Positions 1 through 8,428 of a stretch of DNA of 64,000 nt are shown in pieces; the stretch's first letter is position 1; the number at the start of each line of letters is the position of its first letter. The DNA lies in NCBI RefSeq assembly GCF_900111305.1, contig NZ_FOGS01000007.1, forward strand, positions 170,158 to 234,157. The letters are read 5' to 3'. Source of the stretch: Vreelandella subterranea (GTDB taxonomy: Bacteria > Pseudomonadota > Gammaproteobacteria > Pseudomonadales > Halomonadaceae). The notes under the pieces were generated by a model, which had not been told where the DNA came from, did not search any database, and worked only from the letters and a program-made list of their open reading frames with translations. The translations under genes and the position numbers were made by a program.

Positions 1-1
1 C

Positions 2-706
2 AACATGGCCAGTTGGCACGCGCTGGGAGATGAGTCGCTAAAGCTTGAAGACTTCATCGGCAAACCCTGCTGGTTAGGTGTCGACCTTGCGAGCAAAACC
101 GACATCGCCAGTATCGCGTTGCTGTTTCGTGATGAGGTGCCCGACAAGAAAGGGCGCATGAAAACGCGCTGGACCGTGTTCGTTCGCAATTATCTACCGG
201 AAGGCGCGGTAGAGCGTGCCAGCAACAACAAGGCCGCTTACGAGACCTGGGTAAATAGCGGTGACCTGATCATCACCGATGGCGAAGAGCTGGACTTCGA
301 TGTCATCCGTGACGACATCAAAGACCTTTCAGGCCTGTTCGAGATAACCGAAATCGCCTACGACCCCTGGCGCGCTACCCAGCTGGCGCACCAGCTTATG
401 GCAGACGGCGCCAGTATCGTGGAGTACCGCAACACGGTTCAGAACATGAGCCCCGCCATGCGGGAAATGGAAGCCGCTATCACCGGCGGCCGCTTCCGGC
501 ACAGCAAAGACCCAGTGCTGACCTGGATGGCCAGCAACGTCGTGGCCAAGGCCGACGCCAAAGACAACATCTACCCACGTAAAGAAAAGCCCGACAACAA
601 GATCGACGGCATCATCGCCATCTTGATGGCACTCGGTCGCGCCGTGCTCACCGAAAACGACGAGCCGGAAGAATCCATTTACGACACCTCGGACGTTACA
701 TGCTGA
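2..706 (+). CDS. Phage terminase large subunit, C-terminal part (5' end outside window)
   Basis: The ATPase-nuclease subunit that packages phage DNA into proheads. The reading frame is already open at base 2, so the N-terminal ATPase domain lies upstream of the window and the ATG at base 5 is probably internal. What remains is the RNase H-like nuclease domain: an acidic residue in GVDLASKTDIASIAL near the start, the hydrophobic strand ITEIAYDPWRATQL in the middle, and the closing D-x-IDGIIAILMALGRA segment typical of HK97/Terminase_1 enzymes. It overlaps the next gene by 7 bases (ATGCTGA). Its position just before portal, protease and capsid genes fixes the module as a head operon. The family call is firm; the exact subfamily is not. 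Confidence 0.9.
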   Translation, partial: NMASWHALGDESLKLEDFIGKPCWLGVDLASKTDIASIALLFRDEVPDKKGRMKTRWTVFVRNYLPEGAVERASNNKAAYETWVNSGDLIITDGEELDFDVIRDDIKDLSGLFEITEIAYDPWRATQLAHQLMADGASIVEYRNTVQNMSPAMREMEAAITGGRFRHSKDPVLTWMASNVVAKADAKDNIYPRKEKPDNKIDGIIAILMALGRAVLTENDEPEESIYDTSDVTC

Positions 707-897
707 TCAATCTCATTACTTTCACAGTCGGCCTGCTGGGTGTCGGGCTCGTCGCGTTTGGCGCGTGGCTGATTCTGCCCGCGGCGGGCTACATCGTCGC
801 GGGCAGTTTCTGCCTGCTCTGGTCATGGCTGGTATCCCAAGCCGCAGCCCGGGCAACTCAACCGGCAGAACCCAAAAACAATGAAGAGGATCGCTAA
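700..897 (+). CDS. Small phage membrane protein
   Basis: A 65-residue protein with two hydrophobic stretches (about residues 3-24 and 28-46) followed by a polar, acidic tail. The start ATG overlaps the terminase stop, and its stop overlaps the portal start (TAATG at 895-899), so it is translationally coupled on both sides. Small unnamed membrane proteins are common between terminase and portal genes in siphophages of this kind. No function can be assigned from the sequence. Confidence 0.65.
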   Translation: MLINLITFTVGLLGVGLVAFGAWLILPAAGYIVAGSFCLLWSWLVSQAAARATQPAEPKNNEEDR

Positions 898-2174
898 TGT
901 TCTGGCCCAGCCTCTTCAACTCAGCCGCCACAGGCAGCCCCCAGAAAAGCCAGAACTGGACAGGCAACTGGGTGAGTTCCAATACCAGCCGCCAAAGCGC
1001 GGCGGGCACGATGGTGAACTCCGAAACCGCTCTTGGCATTAGCGCGTTACGTGGGTGCGTCACCCTATTGGCTGAATCGCTGGCGCAGTTGCCCTGCGAG
1101 CTATACCGCCGTGACGACCGGGGCGGTCGCGATCGGGCGACGGATCACCCGCTATACGATGTCATCCATAGCCAGCCCAACAGGAAAGACACTTCGTTCG
1201 AGTATTACGAGCAGGGCATGGGGCACCTGGCGCTGGAAGGCAACGAGTTCTCGCTGATTGAGCGTGACGGCGCGGGATACCCAACAGAGCTTATCCCCAT
1301 CCACCCCAAAAAGGTGGGCGTGCTGAAAGGCCCTGACGGGCTGCCTTACTACCAGCTACTGGATTACAAGAACCAGATACTACCGATGCGCTCAGTGCAT
1401 CATGTCAAGGCGTTCTCGCTGGATGGCTTTGTCGGCATCTCTCCCATTGCGACTAACGCCGACACCATCGGCTTGGCCATGGCGACCGAACAACATGCCT
1501 CCGCGGTGTTCCAGCGCGGCGCCACGATGGCAGGCGTGATTGAGCGGCCGCGAGAATCTACGGCGATTAAAGACCAGGCCTCTGTCGATCGGTTGCTGAG
1601 TAAATTTACAGAGCGCCACGGCGGCGGCTTGCGCAACGCCTTCTCGGTAGCGTTATTGCAAGAGGGCATGCAGTACAAGCAGCTGGCGATGGACAACGAA
1701 AAAGCGCAGCTGCTGGAGTCGCGAAACTTTGGCGTGGTTGAAGTCTGCCGCCTTTATCGCGTGGCGCCCAACATGATCCAGCACCTGGACAAAGCCACGT
1801 TCAACAACATCGAGCACCTGGGGCTGCAGTTCGTCATCTACACCCTGATGCCGTGGATAAAGCGCAAAGAGGCCGCGATGATGCGCGACCTCCTACTGCC
1901 GGAAGAACGCAAGAACCTCTATATCGAATTCAACGTGTCCGGCTTGCTACGCGGTGACCAGAAGTCACGCTTTGAAGCCTACGCCATTGCCCGTCAGTGG
2001 GGCTGGCTCAGCGTCAACGACATCCGTCGGCTTGAGAACATGCCGCCCATCCGTGGTGGAGACCGCTACCTGACCCCCATGAACATGGTCGACTCGCAGG
2101 TACAGAATTCGCTCAACGCCACGCCCCAACAAATGCAAGAGATCGAGGGAATACTCGCATGCACTCAGCAATGA
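897..2174 (+). CDS. Phage portal protein, HK97 family
   Basis: A 425-residue portal, the dodecameric ring at the capsid vertex through which DNA enters and leaves. Recognisable features are the N-terminal segment ALGISALRGCVTLLAESLAQLP followed by ELYRRDD and HPLYDVIHSQPN, the central strand pattern YPTELIPIHPKKV, and the C-terminal helical core with RVAPNMIQHLDKATFNNIEH, all typical of the HK97 gp3 family. Length is normal. It starts at the ATG that overlaps the previous stop and ends 16 bases inside the following protease gene. Part of the tightly packed head operon. Confidence 0.93.
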   Translation: MFWPSLFNSAATGSPQKSQNWTGNWVSSNTSRQSAAGTMVNSETALGISALRGCVTLLAESLAQLPCELYRRDDRGGRDRATDHPLYDVIHSQPNRKDTSFEYYEQGMGHLALEGNEFSLIERDGAGYPTELIPIHPKKVGVLKGPDGLPYYQLLDYKNQILPMRSVHHVKAFSLDGFVGISPIATNADTIGLAMATEQHASAVFQRGATMAGVIERPRESTAIKDQASVDRLLSKFTERHGGGLRNAFSVALLQEGMQYKQLAMDNEKAQLLESRNFGVVEVCRLYRVAPNMIQHLDKATFNNIEHLGLQFVIYTLMPWIKRKEAAMMRDLLLPEERKNLYIEFNVSGLLRGDQKSRFEAYAIARQWGWLSVNDIRRLENMPPIRGGDRYLTPMNMVDSQVQNSLNATPQQMQEIEGILACTQQ

Positions 2175-3100
2175 TCAACTACCCGCATATCGCGTCGATG
2201 GTGTTCAACACACCCCTCTACGCCACGCCCACGCTTGTGCAGGCCGTGCGCAACGTCCTCGAGCCTCGCCTGTTGGGGCGCACCCATGACCTGCCGCAAA
2301 GCCTGGGGCTGGATTCAGGCAGTGGCGAAGAGCGCGAAATGCAGCGCTTAAACGTTGCTGGCCGCCTGGCCATCATTCCTGTGCATGGCGTACTGGTTGC
2401 GCGCCGCGGGCACATCAACGCTGCCTGCGAAGAGATCCTCTCCTATGAAAAGCTGCGCGGCCAAATCAACGCCGCGCTCAAGCATGAAATGGTTGAAGAG
2501 ATCGTGCTCGACTTTCACACCGGCGGTGGCCATGCCATGGGCTGCAAGGAGCTTGCCGACTTCATTCGAGCTAGCACGCAGATCAAACCGATCACGGCGA
2601 TCGTCAACTTCGCCGCGTACTCCGCAGGCTATTACCTGGCATCAGCCTGCTCGCGCATTGTCGCCAGCCCAACGGCGGGGGTGGGTTCCATTGGCGTGAT
2701 TGTCGAAACTTACGAAGTCAGCCGCATGGAAGACGAGATGGGCATCACGTTCAACACCTACTATCGCGGCGATCACAAGAACAACAACTCACCACATGAG
2801 CCGATCACCGATCAAACCGTGCAGGAAATCAACAAAATATTGGATGAAAGTTATGCCGAGTTCACAGAGTCGGTCGCGAGCTTCCGCGGGCTAGACGTGT
2901 CAGCGGTGATAGACACCCAGGCGCGGCTGTACCGACCCAAAGAAGCCCTTGGCGCCAAGCTGATTGATGAGATTGCCCCCGCGCAAGACGCAATCGATAC
3001 CATCGCCCAACGTTACACCAGCAACACTGGGACCACCCCAAGAAACAACCGGAGCATTCGTGCCCAGGCGCGAGCGCTCGATACCAGTTGTCAGCTCTAG
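2159..3100 (+). CDS. Phage prohead maturation protease, S49 (SppA-like) family
   Basis: A 313-residue serine peptidase predicted to mature the prohead. The ClpP/crotonase-type fold is visible in IIPVHGVLV, EEIVLDFHTGGG and the catalytic segment FAAYSAGYYLASACSRIVA, where the Ser of YSAG is the expected nucleophile. GVGSIGVIVE and the FNTYYRGDHKNN segment (candidate Lys of the SppA-type dyad) follow. In this phage group an S49 protease replaces the U35 protease found in HK97 itself. The start overlaps the portal gene by 16 bases; a second ATG at 2171 is an alternative. The C-terminal 40 residues are low complexity and may be a scaffold-like tail. Confidence 0.88.
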   Translation: MHSAMINYPHIASMVFNTPLYATPTLVQAVRNVLEPRLLGRTHDLPQSLGLDSGSGEEREMQRLNVAGRLAIIPVHGVLVARRGHINAACEEILSYEKLRGQINAALKHEMVEEIVLDFHTGGGHAMGCKELADFIRASTQIKPITAIVNFAAYSAGYYLASACSRIVASPTAGVGSIGVIVETYEVSRMEDEMGITFNTYYRGDHKNNNSPHEPITDQTVQEINKILDESYAEFTESVASFRGLDVSAVIDTQARLYRPKEALGAKLIDEIAPAQDAIDTIAQRYTSNTGTTPRNNRSIRAQARALDTSCQL

Positions 3101-3123
3101 CCACGCGGCGGAGCGACATATCG

Positions 3124-3145
3124 GCGGCCACGAGCCGCTTTTTTT
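3124..3145 (+). terminator. Hairpin plus T-run upstream of capsid gene
   Basis: A GCGGC/GCCGC stem with a 5-base loop is followed by seven T. It lies between the protease stop and the capsid ribosome site and is followed by GTGCCT. The same layout recurs at 6946, 9253, 14811 and 22259. It is either a weak intrinsic terminator or an mRNA-processing or stability hairpin, since late transcription must pass it. Confidence 0.5.
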
Positions 3146-3169
3146 GTGCCTAAACGAAGAGGAAACATC

Positions 3170-4468
3170 ATGCCTAATATCGAAGAACTCCGCCGCAAGC
3201 GTGCCGAGATTAACGCGCAGGTGCAGGCCCTGGCGGCTGTCGAAACCGAAAACGGGGAGCTCAACGAGGAGCAGCTTGCTGAATTTGACAAGTTGGCCGC
3301 CGAGTTCGACAAGTTAAGCGCGAGCCTGACTCGAGCTGAAAGCATCGAGCGCATGAACGCTGCGGCATCCGAAGCCGTGCCTGCCTTTGGCGGTGGCCAG
3401 GCCCCGGCCGTTCACACCAAGCCTGAGCTTAAGCAGTACCCAGGCGCCAAAGTGGCGCGTATGGCCATGGCCGTTGCCGCAGGCAAAGGCGATATGCAGT
3501 TGGCCTCCAAGTTTGCCAGTGGTGAAATTGGTGACGCCGACGTGGCCATGGCGATCGATACCAGCTCTGCATCAGGTGGCTCACTGATCCCGCAGAACAT
3601 GCACGATGAAGTGATTGAGCTCCTGCGCCCGCGCACGGTTGTTCGTGGCCTGGGCGCTCAGACCATGCCGCTACCCAATGGCAACCTGAGTATCCCGCGC
3701 ATGGCTTCCGGCGCCACGTCCAGCTATGTGGGCGAAGGGTCTGATGTATTGGCCTCTGAAGGCAGCACTAATGATGTTGCACTGCAGGCCAAGACCATGA
3801 TCACCCTGGTACCGATGAGCAACCAGCTGATAGGTCGCGCCGGGTTCAACGTCGAGCAGATGTTCCTTAACGACATGATCGCCAGCATGGCCGTTCGTGA
3901 AGACAAGGCCTTTCTACGCGATACCGGTACCAGCGACACCCCGACGGGCTTTGCCAAGATCTGCCAGGATGAAGGCCGCGTAGTTCCCTGGTCAGGCACG
4001 GTTGATATGGCAGGCATTGATGAATACCTCGATGCACTGATTCTGACCCTGATGGAAAGCGATAGCCTCTTGATCGCACCAGGCTGGGCGCTGGCGCCGC
4101 GTACCTACATGAAGCTAGCAGGATTGCGCGATGGCAATGGCAACAAGGTCTACCCCGAAATGGCACAAGGGGAGTTGAAAGGCTGGCCGATCAAGCACAC
4201 CACCACTATCCCCAATAACCTCGATACCTCGGGTGCCACCAACAATAACGAAACCGAGATCTTCTTTGCTGATTGGAACGATGTCGTTATCGGTGAAAGC
4301 GACATGATGACAATCGACTTCAGCCGCGAAGCGACCTACAAGGATGCGGGCGACAACCTGGTCAGCGCGTTCTCGCGTAACCAGTCACTTTTGCGCATGG
4401 TGAAAGAGCATGACATTGCTTTCCGTCATCCGGAAGGCCTGGTACTTGGCACTGAAGTGCCCTGGTAA
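3170..4468 (+). CDS. Phage major capsid protein, HK97 gp5 family
   Basis: The shell protein of the head, 432 residues from the ATG at 3170, which has a GAGGAA site 7 bases upstream; the longer frame from 3146 lacks one. The first 70 residues are a charged coiled-coil delta domain (IEELRRKRAEINAQVQAL and onward) that acts as internal scaffold and is cut off by the protease. The capsid fold follows: GGSLIPQNMHDEVIELLRPR, LSIPRMASGATSSYVGEG, the long spine helix region and the AFRHPEGLVLGT C-terminus. The family and position right after the protease are unambiguous. Confidence 0.95.
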   Translation: MPNIEELRRKRAEINAQVQALAAVETENGELNEEQLAEFDKLAAEFDKLSASLTRAESIERMNAAASEAVPAFGGGQAPAVHTKPELKQYPGAKVARMAMAVAAGKGDMQLASKFASGEIGDADVAMAIDTSSASGGSLIPQNMHDEVIELLRPRTVVRGLGAQTMPLPNGNLSIPRMASGATSSYVGEGSDVLASEGSTNDVALQAKTMITLVPMSNQLIGRAGFNVEQMFLNDMIASMAVREDKAFLRDTGTSDTPTGFAKICQDEGRVVPWSGTVDMAGIDEYLDALILTLMESDSLLIAPGWALAPRTYMKLAGLRDGNGNKVYPEMAQGELKGWPIKHTTTIPNNLDTSGATNNNETEIFFADWNDVVIGESDMMTIDFSREATYKDAGDNLVSAFSRNQSLLRMVKEHDIAFRHPEGLVLGTEVPW

Positions 4469-4541
4469 TTTCAGCCACCTTTAAGCCTGCCCGCCGTTGG
4501 CGGGTAGTGCTTGCTTACCTTGTCATTAAAGGAGTGCCACT

Positions 4542-4772
4542 ATGGCAGCCGTCAAGAAGACCGAACGCCAGACAGTATCTATGACCTTCCGTAAACCTTG
4601 GGGCCGTTACTCCAAAGGCGACCGCGCAGGCTTTCCGGAAGAACGCGCTAAGCAGTTGGAAGATCGAAAGATTGCGGTGCGTAGTGCTGATGTCAAAGCT
4701 GAAGAAAATGAAGAAAAGCCCGCGGGGAAACAAACCCCAGCCAAGGGTACTGAAGGTGCCGATAAGGTTTGA
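4542..4772 (+). CDS. Small charged phage protein of unknown function
   Basis: A 76-residue protein preceded by a strong AAAGGAG site. The N-terminal half has a short basic motif (MTFRKPWGRYSKGDRAGF), and the C-terminal half is Lys/Glu-rich and probably disordered. It sits between capsid and connector genes, where several phages encode a small head-associated or decoration-like protein, but nothing in the sequence proves this. It is isolated on both sides by hairpins (4490-4504 and 4800-4817). Confidence 0.7.
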   Translation: MAAVKKTERQTVSMTFRKPWGRYSKGDRAGFPEERAKQLEDRKIAVRSADVKAEENEEKPAGKQTPAKGTEGADKV

Positions 4773-4799
4773 GCCTTGTCACCGATAACGCTTAAGCAA

Positions 4800-4826
4800 C
4801 GCCGCCACTTGGCGGCGTTGTTGTTT
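4800..4826 (+). terminator. Hairpin after the small head gene
   Basis: A 7-bp CGCCGCC/GGCGGCG stem with ACTT loop is followed by the T-rich TTGTTGTTT. A second hairpin without T-run (CCCGCC-GTT-GGCGGG, 4490-4504) lies on the other side of the same small gene. Confidence 0.45.
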
Positions 4827-4863
4827 CTGGCTAATGGCTTCTACGACGACAGAGAGTCCCTGA

Positions 4864-5424
4864 ATGCTCACGCTAACACGCGCCAAACTGCACCTACGGT
4901 TAGCCACGACCGAACAGGAAGCAACGGCCTATATCGATGAAGACGCGATCATCCAAGGGCTTATCAACGCCGCCTATCATTACGCCGAGAACTACACGCA
5001 GGCAACGTTAGCAACGGCCACCAAAACGTTGGTGCTTGATGGCTTTCCGGAAGGCAGTGACGCCATAGAACTGCCGTGGACACCGGTCACTGCCATTGAG
5101 TCCCTGGACTACATCGATGCTGAGGGTGTCGAGCAATCACTCGATGCCGAAACACTGAGGCTCGACACCCGGCCGATATACCCGTTGCTGGCGCCGCAGT
5201 GGGGCACCGAGTGGCCACATACAACTGACGAACCCGAGAGCGTCACGATTACCGCCACCGCTGGCGCTGAAGAAACACCGCCCGATGTCGACGTGGCTGT
5301 GTTGCTGCTGGTTGGCCATTGGTATGAAAACCGCGAAAGCGTTGCGATCGGCACCATTGCCACCGAAATACCGATGGGCGTTGAGATGCTGTTAGAGCCG
5401 TATCGAATCCATAGCGTGGGGTGA
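4864..5424 (+). CDS. Phage head-tail connector protein (HK97 gp6-like)
   Basis: A 186-residue protein with the usual start of the gp6-like connector family: MLTLTRAKLHLRL, an acidic segment, then IIQGLINAAYHYAENYTQ, an alpha-helical hairpin that in known structures forms a ring under the portal. The C-terminal part contains VAVLLLVGHWYENRESV, the second conserved helix of this family. It lies between capsid and head-closure genes, as expected. Three bases separate its stop from the next start. Confidence 0.85.
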   Translation: MLTLTRAKLHLRLATTEQEATAYIDEDAIIQGLINAAYHYAENYTQATLATATKTLVLDGFPEGSDAIELPWTPVTAIESLDYIDAEGVEQSLDAETLRLDTRPIYPLLAPQWGTEWPHTTDEPESVTITATAGAEETPPDVDVAVLLLVGHWYENRESVAIGTIATEIPMGVEMLLEPYRIHSVG

Positions 5425-5427
5425 TGA

Positions 5428-5763
5428 ATGCAGGCCGGAAAATTACGCCACCAGGTCACTCTCGAATGGTGGGGCAAGAGCGAGCGCACTGACTCTGGCG
5501 CAACGCCGAGTGAATGGCAGCCAGGCACTACCGTATGGGCAGAGGTCGAACAGCTTCGCGGGCGTACGCTATTCGCCGCACAAGAAGCCAACGCCGAAAC
5601 CACTGCCCGCATTCGCTTGCGGTACCGGGCAGACATCGCCGCCGCTACCGGCAAAACCCTGCGACTGCGTCACGGTGATATTACCTACCAACTGGAAGGA
5701 CGCCCAATTGATATGGGCGGCCGCCGACGTGAACTGGAGCTGATGTGTCATGAGTGGGTTTGA
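5428..5763 (+). CDS. Phage head closure / head-tail adaptor protein
   Basis: A 111-residue beta-rich protein beginning MQAGKLRHQVTLE, the signature start of the SPP1 gp16 / HK97 gp7 head-tail joining family. WAEVEQLRGRTLFAAQE, IRLRYRADI and YQLEGRPIDMGGRRRELELM follow. These small proteins plug the connector after DNA packaging and bind the tail. The gene overlaps the next one by 14 bases. Confidence 0.85.
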   Translation: MQAGKLRHQVTLEWWGKSERTDSGATPSEWQPGTTVWAEVEQLRGRTLFAAQEANAETTARIRLRYRADIAAATGKTLRLRHGDITYQLEGRPIDMGGRRRELELMCHEWV

Positions 5764-6202
5764 TTGGCAGGCTCAGGGGGCGGAGCTTCAGGAAATTCAG
5801 CGCGACCTCAGAGATTTGGAAGATAACCTCAAAGAGCGCGCCATTCGTGCGGGGTTGGTTTCTGTTGTTTCTCCGGTAAAGAAAACCGCCAAGTCAGAGG
5901 CACCCACCGAAAGTGGTGACATGGCCCAAGCGATTGGCCACCGCAACATCAACAAACGTCAGCGCAGCCGCCTAGGTTTTAAGGCAGGTGAGGTTGGCAT
6001 ATTGGTTGGCACCAACCGACGCATCAATGGCATTTGGCAAGGGCGCAAGGGCATGTGGCAGGAGCACGGCACCGAGAACATGGACGCCAACCCGTTCCTA
6101 TGGCCCGCCATGCAACAGCATCAAAGCGGCGCCCCCGGGCGTTTCTATGAAGGGCTCGCCAAATACCTCGATCGCCAGCGCAGCAAAGGGGCCATTGCAT
6201 GA
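5750..6202 (+). CDS. HK97 gp10-family tail completion protein
   Basis: A 150-residue protein of the HK97-gp10 family, proteins needed for joining heads and tails. Typical elements are the N-terminal helix with LRDLEDNLKERAIRAGL, the segment VKKTAKSEAPTESGDMAQAI and the C-terminal HGTENMDANPFLWPAMQQ, the conserved 'aNPFl.pA' motif. The start overlaps the head-closure gene and the stop overlaps the next start, so translation is coupled. Confidence 0.88.
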   Translation: MSGFDWQAQGAELQEIQRDLRDLEDNLKERAIRAGLVSVVSPVKKTAKSEAPTESGDMAQAIGHRNINKRQRSRLGFKAGEVGILVGTNRRINGIWQGRKGMWQEHGTENMDANPFLWPAMQQHQSGAPGRFYEGLAKYLDRQRSKGAIA

Positions 6203-6927
6203 TTGATGACATCATCACCGCGCTGAGCGGGGCAGGGATCACCGCCGCGCCGAGTAGCGAAGCCGACCCCAGCCGAGCCGACACCGTGCCCGGCCTGGTT
6301 GAGTTGGTGGACCCCGTTGTGGATAGCGCCCTCTGGCCGCTTAACCTACCGGCAGACGCCCCCGCTACCAACGGCGTTTACAACCTGGCGGGTCAAAGCA
6401 GCATCGAGGTAGACGGCTACCGCTTGGGGCGCAAGGACACCTACGTCCTGAGCCTAAGGGCACCAACGTTCGACCCGCTTCGCACAATGAGCACACAGCT
6501 GATCGAGCGCGTAGCCGACCAAAGCGGCATCGAGGGCTGGGAAATCACAGACGCCGCCACCGATTACGAATTCGACCAGAAACAGTACCGTGCTCATTTC
6601 GAACTGCAGGTCACCAGCTTGGCCATGGCATCCCCCGCGCTGCCTGCCGCGTTCGTGCACCCTGTGCAGGCGAACACCACGCCCAACGGCTTAGGCACAA
6701 TGAAGGTCCGCCAAACCGTCACCGAGCTGATTGCGGTGGTACTGGTGGCCGAGCAATCAGAGATCGACGCCCAGCGCCGTGCCATATCGTCGGCTCTGTT
6801 GGGGTTAGAAAGCCCAGCCGATGCCTTCGCCCCGCTTGAATACGCAGGTGGGCAGCGCGTGGCTGTCTCTGGCAGCCACGTCTATTGGCGTGAGCTATAT
6901 GGCTACGACCGCCTGATTCGTAGCTGA
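6199..6927 (+). CDS. Probable phage tail terminator / tail completion protein
   Basis: A 242-residue protein in the position where siphophages encode the tail terminator, between the gp10-like gene and the tail tube. The first half contains an alternating strand pattern (YVLSLRAPTF, IERVADQSGIEGWEITDAATDYEFDQKQYRAHFELQV). The second half, MKVRQTVTELIAVVLVAEQ to YWRELYGYDRLIRS, resembles a second, related domain. Tail terminators are usually about 130-150 residues, so this may be a two-domain or fused version. Function is inferred mainly from order. Confidence 0.6.
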   Translation: MIDDIITALSGAGITAAPSSEADPSRADTVPGLVELVDPVVDSALWPLNLPADAPATNGVYNLAGQSSIEVDGYRLGRKDTYVLSLRAPTFDPLRTMSTQLIERVADQSGIEGWEITDAATDYEFDQKQYRAHFELQVTSLAMASPALPAAFVHPVQANTTPNGLGTMKVRQTVTELIAVVLVAEQSEIDAQRRAISSALLGLESPADAFAPLEYAGGQRVAVSGSHVYWRELYGYDRLIRS

Positions 6928-6945
6928 TCATCACCCACCCCAACC

Positions 6946-6968
6946 ACCCGCCGCGTGCGGGTTTTTTT
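6946..6968 (+). terminator. Hairpin plus T-run before the tail tube region
   Basis: An ACCCGC/GCGGGT stem with a 5-base loop runs into seven T and then ATGCCT. It is the same architecture as the hairpin at 9253-9274, whose stem is identical. Confidence 0.55.
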
Positions 6969-6988
6969 ATGCCTGGAGGAATCTCCCC

Positions 6989-7162
6989 ATGCCCAACCAA
7001 GGCGGCCGCTATGTCATGCGCAACGGTGAGCGCGTGCTCGTTGAGCGTAGCGGTCACAAACGCGCCCCAGTTCAGCCCGCTGCCAAAGCGGCCAAGCAAC
7101 CCGTAGAGGAGTCACCCAATGAAGACTCGCAAGAAACTGCTGCTAGTAGCACCGGAGAGTGA
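6989..7162 (+). CDS. Short basic phage protein overlapping the tail tube gene
   Basis: A 57-residue frame with a good GGAGGA site 8 bases before its ATG. It starts MPNQGGRYVMRNGERVLVER, continues with a Lys/Pro/Ala linker and ends in an acidic Ser-rich tail. Its last 44 bases overlap the tail tube gene in another frame. The ribosome site and the MxNQGGRYxMRxGxRxLVxR pattern of small tail-operon proteins support it being real. No function is known. It is too short for many gene finders. Confidence 0.6.
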   Translation: MPNQGGRYVMRNGERVLVERSGHKRAPVQPAAKAAKQPVEESPNEDSQETAASSTGE

Positions 7163-8060
7163 ATACGGCGCGGGTGCAGACCTCGCGGCCGCTATTTTGC
7201 TCGTTGTGTCGGAGCTGGAAAGCAGCCCCTACGAAGGGGACCGCGTAGAACGCGCGCGAATTCGCCAAACCTTTGGTGCCGAGGTAGAGGCCAACGCCGC
7301 GCCTTACACCACCGTGACGGCGACCATCCCGCTGGCAGGCTCTGGTACAGCGGGCACGCCGCCAAACTTTGGCCTGCTGCTGCGCGCCTGCGGTATGTCG
7401 GAAACGATAGTGTCTGACGTCGGCTCGGAGAGCGTTACCTACCAGCCTGCCACCGACGAACACGAAAGCGCCTGCGTGTGGTTTGTGGAAGACGGCCAGC
7501 TACAGAAGGTGCCGGGTGCGCGCGGCACTATTGAGTTTTCGTTGACCGCGAAAGAATACCCGACCATGCAATACACCATGACCGGCTTTTATCAACGGCC
7601 CGAGGCGCACACCGACCCCGTCACGCAGACTGTCACCGACATCGCGGACGAACTGGTAGTGAACAAGCAAAACACCGCCACGTTCAGCGTTCACGGTCAT
7701 GAGGGCTGCGGTCAGTCCATGTCATTCAGCTTGGGCAACGAGGTTGTGCACCGCGCGTTGATTGGCTGCGAGGGCGTGTATATCACCGATCGCAGCGTGT
7801 CGGGCCAGGTTGAGATTGAAGCGCCTGACATCACGACCAAGAACTATTTCGAGGCAATGGAAAGCCACGAAGGCGTGACGCTCGGTGTCATTGAGCTTGA
7901 GCACGGCAAGACAGCGGGCAACATCGTCAACATCCGTGGGCCAAAAGTTCAGCTGGCGACGCTCTCCCGCAATGACGCCGATGGCCTGGTGCATTACCAA
8001 ATGGACGCCCGATACACCCCCGATGCTGGCGATGATGAAATCGCCATTACGTTTAAATAA
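7119..8060 (+). CDS. Phage major tail (tube) protein
   Basis: A 313-residue protein in the tail-tube position, directly before the tail assembly chaperones. It starts with the common MKTRKKLLLVAPESEYGAG segment of this family and has an immunoglobulin-like or tube beta-sandwich pattern (TVTATIPLAGSGTAGTPP, GTIEFSLTAKEYPTMQYTMTGFY, VQLATLSRNDADGLVHYQMDARY). It is probably the subunit that stacks into hexamer rings along the tape measure. The start has a GAGGAG site and overlaps the preceding short gene. Confidence 0.85.
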   Translation: MKTRKKLLLVAPESEYGAGADLAAAILLVVSELESSPYEGDRVERARIRQTFGAEVEANAAPYTTVTATIPLAGSGTAGTPPNFGLLLRACGMSETIVSDVGSESVTYQPATDEHESACVWFVEDGQLQKVPGARGTIEFSLTAKEYPTMQYTMTGFYQRPEAHTDPVTQTVTDIADELVVNKQNTATFSVHGHEGCGQSMSFSLGNEVVHRALIGCEGVYITDRSVSGQVEIEAPDITTKNYFEAMESHEGVTLGVIELEHGKTAGNIVNIRGPKVQLATLSRNDADGLVHYQMDARYTPDAGDDEIAITFK

Positions 8061-8074
8061 AGGAGTAAGTCCGT

Positions 8075-8428
8075 ATGACATTCAAATTAAAGCCGATCCC
8101 AGACGTGTCGCTAAGCGTACTTATTAACGTCCCAGGGGACAGGGGTAAATCAACGCAGCACACCATCACAGTACGCTACCGGTTGTTAAGCGTGACCGAG
8201 CAGCGAGAAATATTCGACGCTTCGCCAGAAGACCGGCCTAACGATGATGACCTGATGGCCCGTGATGTGATTGACATTGAAGGCATCAAGGACGAAGACG
8301 GTAAAGTGCTGCCGTACGACATCGAGCTGCTTTCACAGTTAATGGATATTTCCTATGTCCGTGAGCCCATCATTAACGGCTGGTTGAGAGCGCAAGCGGG
8401 AGCAGGAGAGGCGAAGCAAAAAAACTAA
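8075..8428 (+). CDS. Tail assembly chaperone, G-type
   Basis: A 117-residue protein with an AAAGGAG site, in the place of lambda gpG between tail tube and tape measure. It contains a beta-hairpin region (TITVRYRLLSVTEQREIF) and a conserved C-terminal helical segment (DIELLSQLMDISYVREPIINGWLRA). The frame ends in an A AAA AAC heptamer immediately before the stop TAA, allowing a -1 shift into the downstream frame. The chaperone binds the tape measure while the tube polymerises and is absent from the virion. Confidence 0.85.
   Translation: MTFKLKPIPDVSLSVLINVPGDRGKSTQHTITVRYRLLSVTEQREIFDASPEDRPNDDDLMARDVIDIEGIKDEDGKVLPYDIELLSQLMDISYVREPIINGWLRAQAGAGEAKQKN
8419..8425 (+). other. Programmed -1 frameshift site (A AAA AAC)
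   Basis: The last codons of the G gene read CAA AAA AAC TAA. In the zero frame this is a perfect X XXY YYZ slippery heptamer. Slipping back one base avoids the stop, and the -1 frame then stays open for 112 codons to 8763. This mirrors the lambda G-GT arrangement. Confidence 0.8.
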
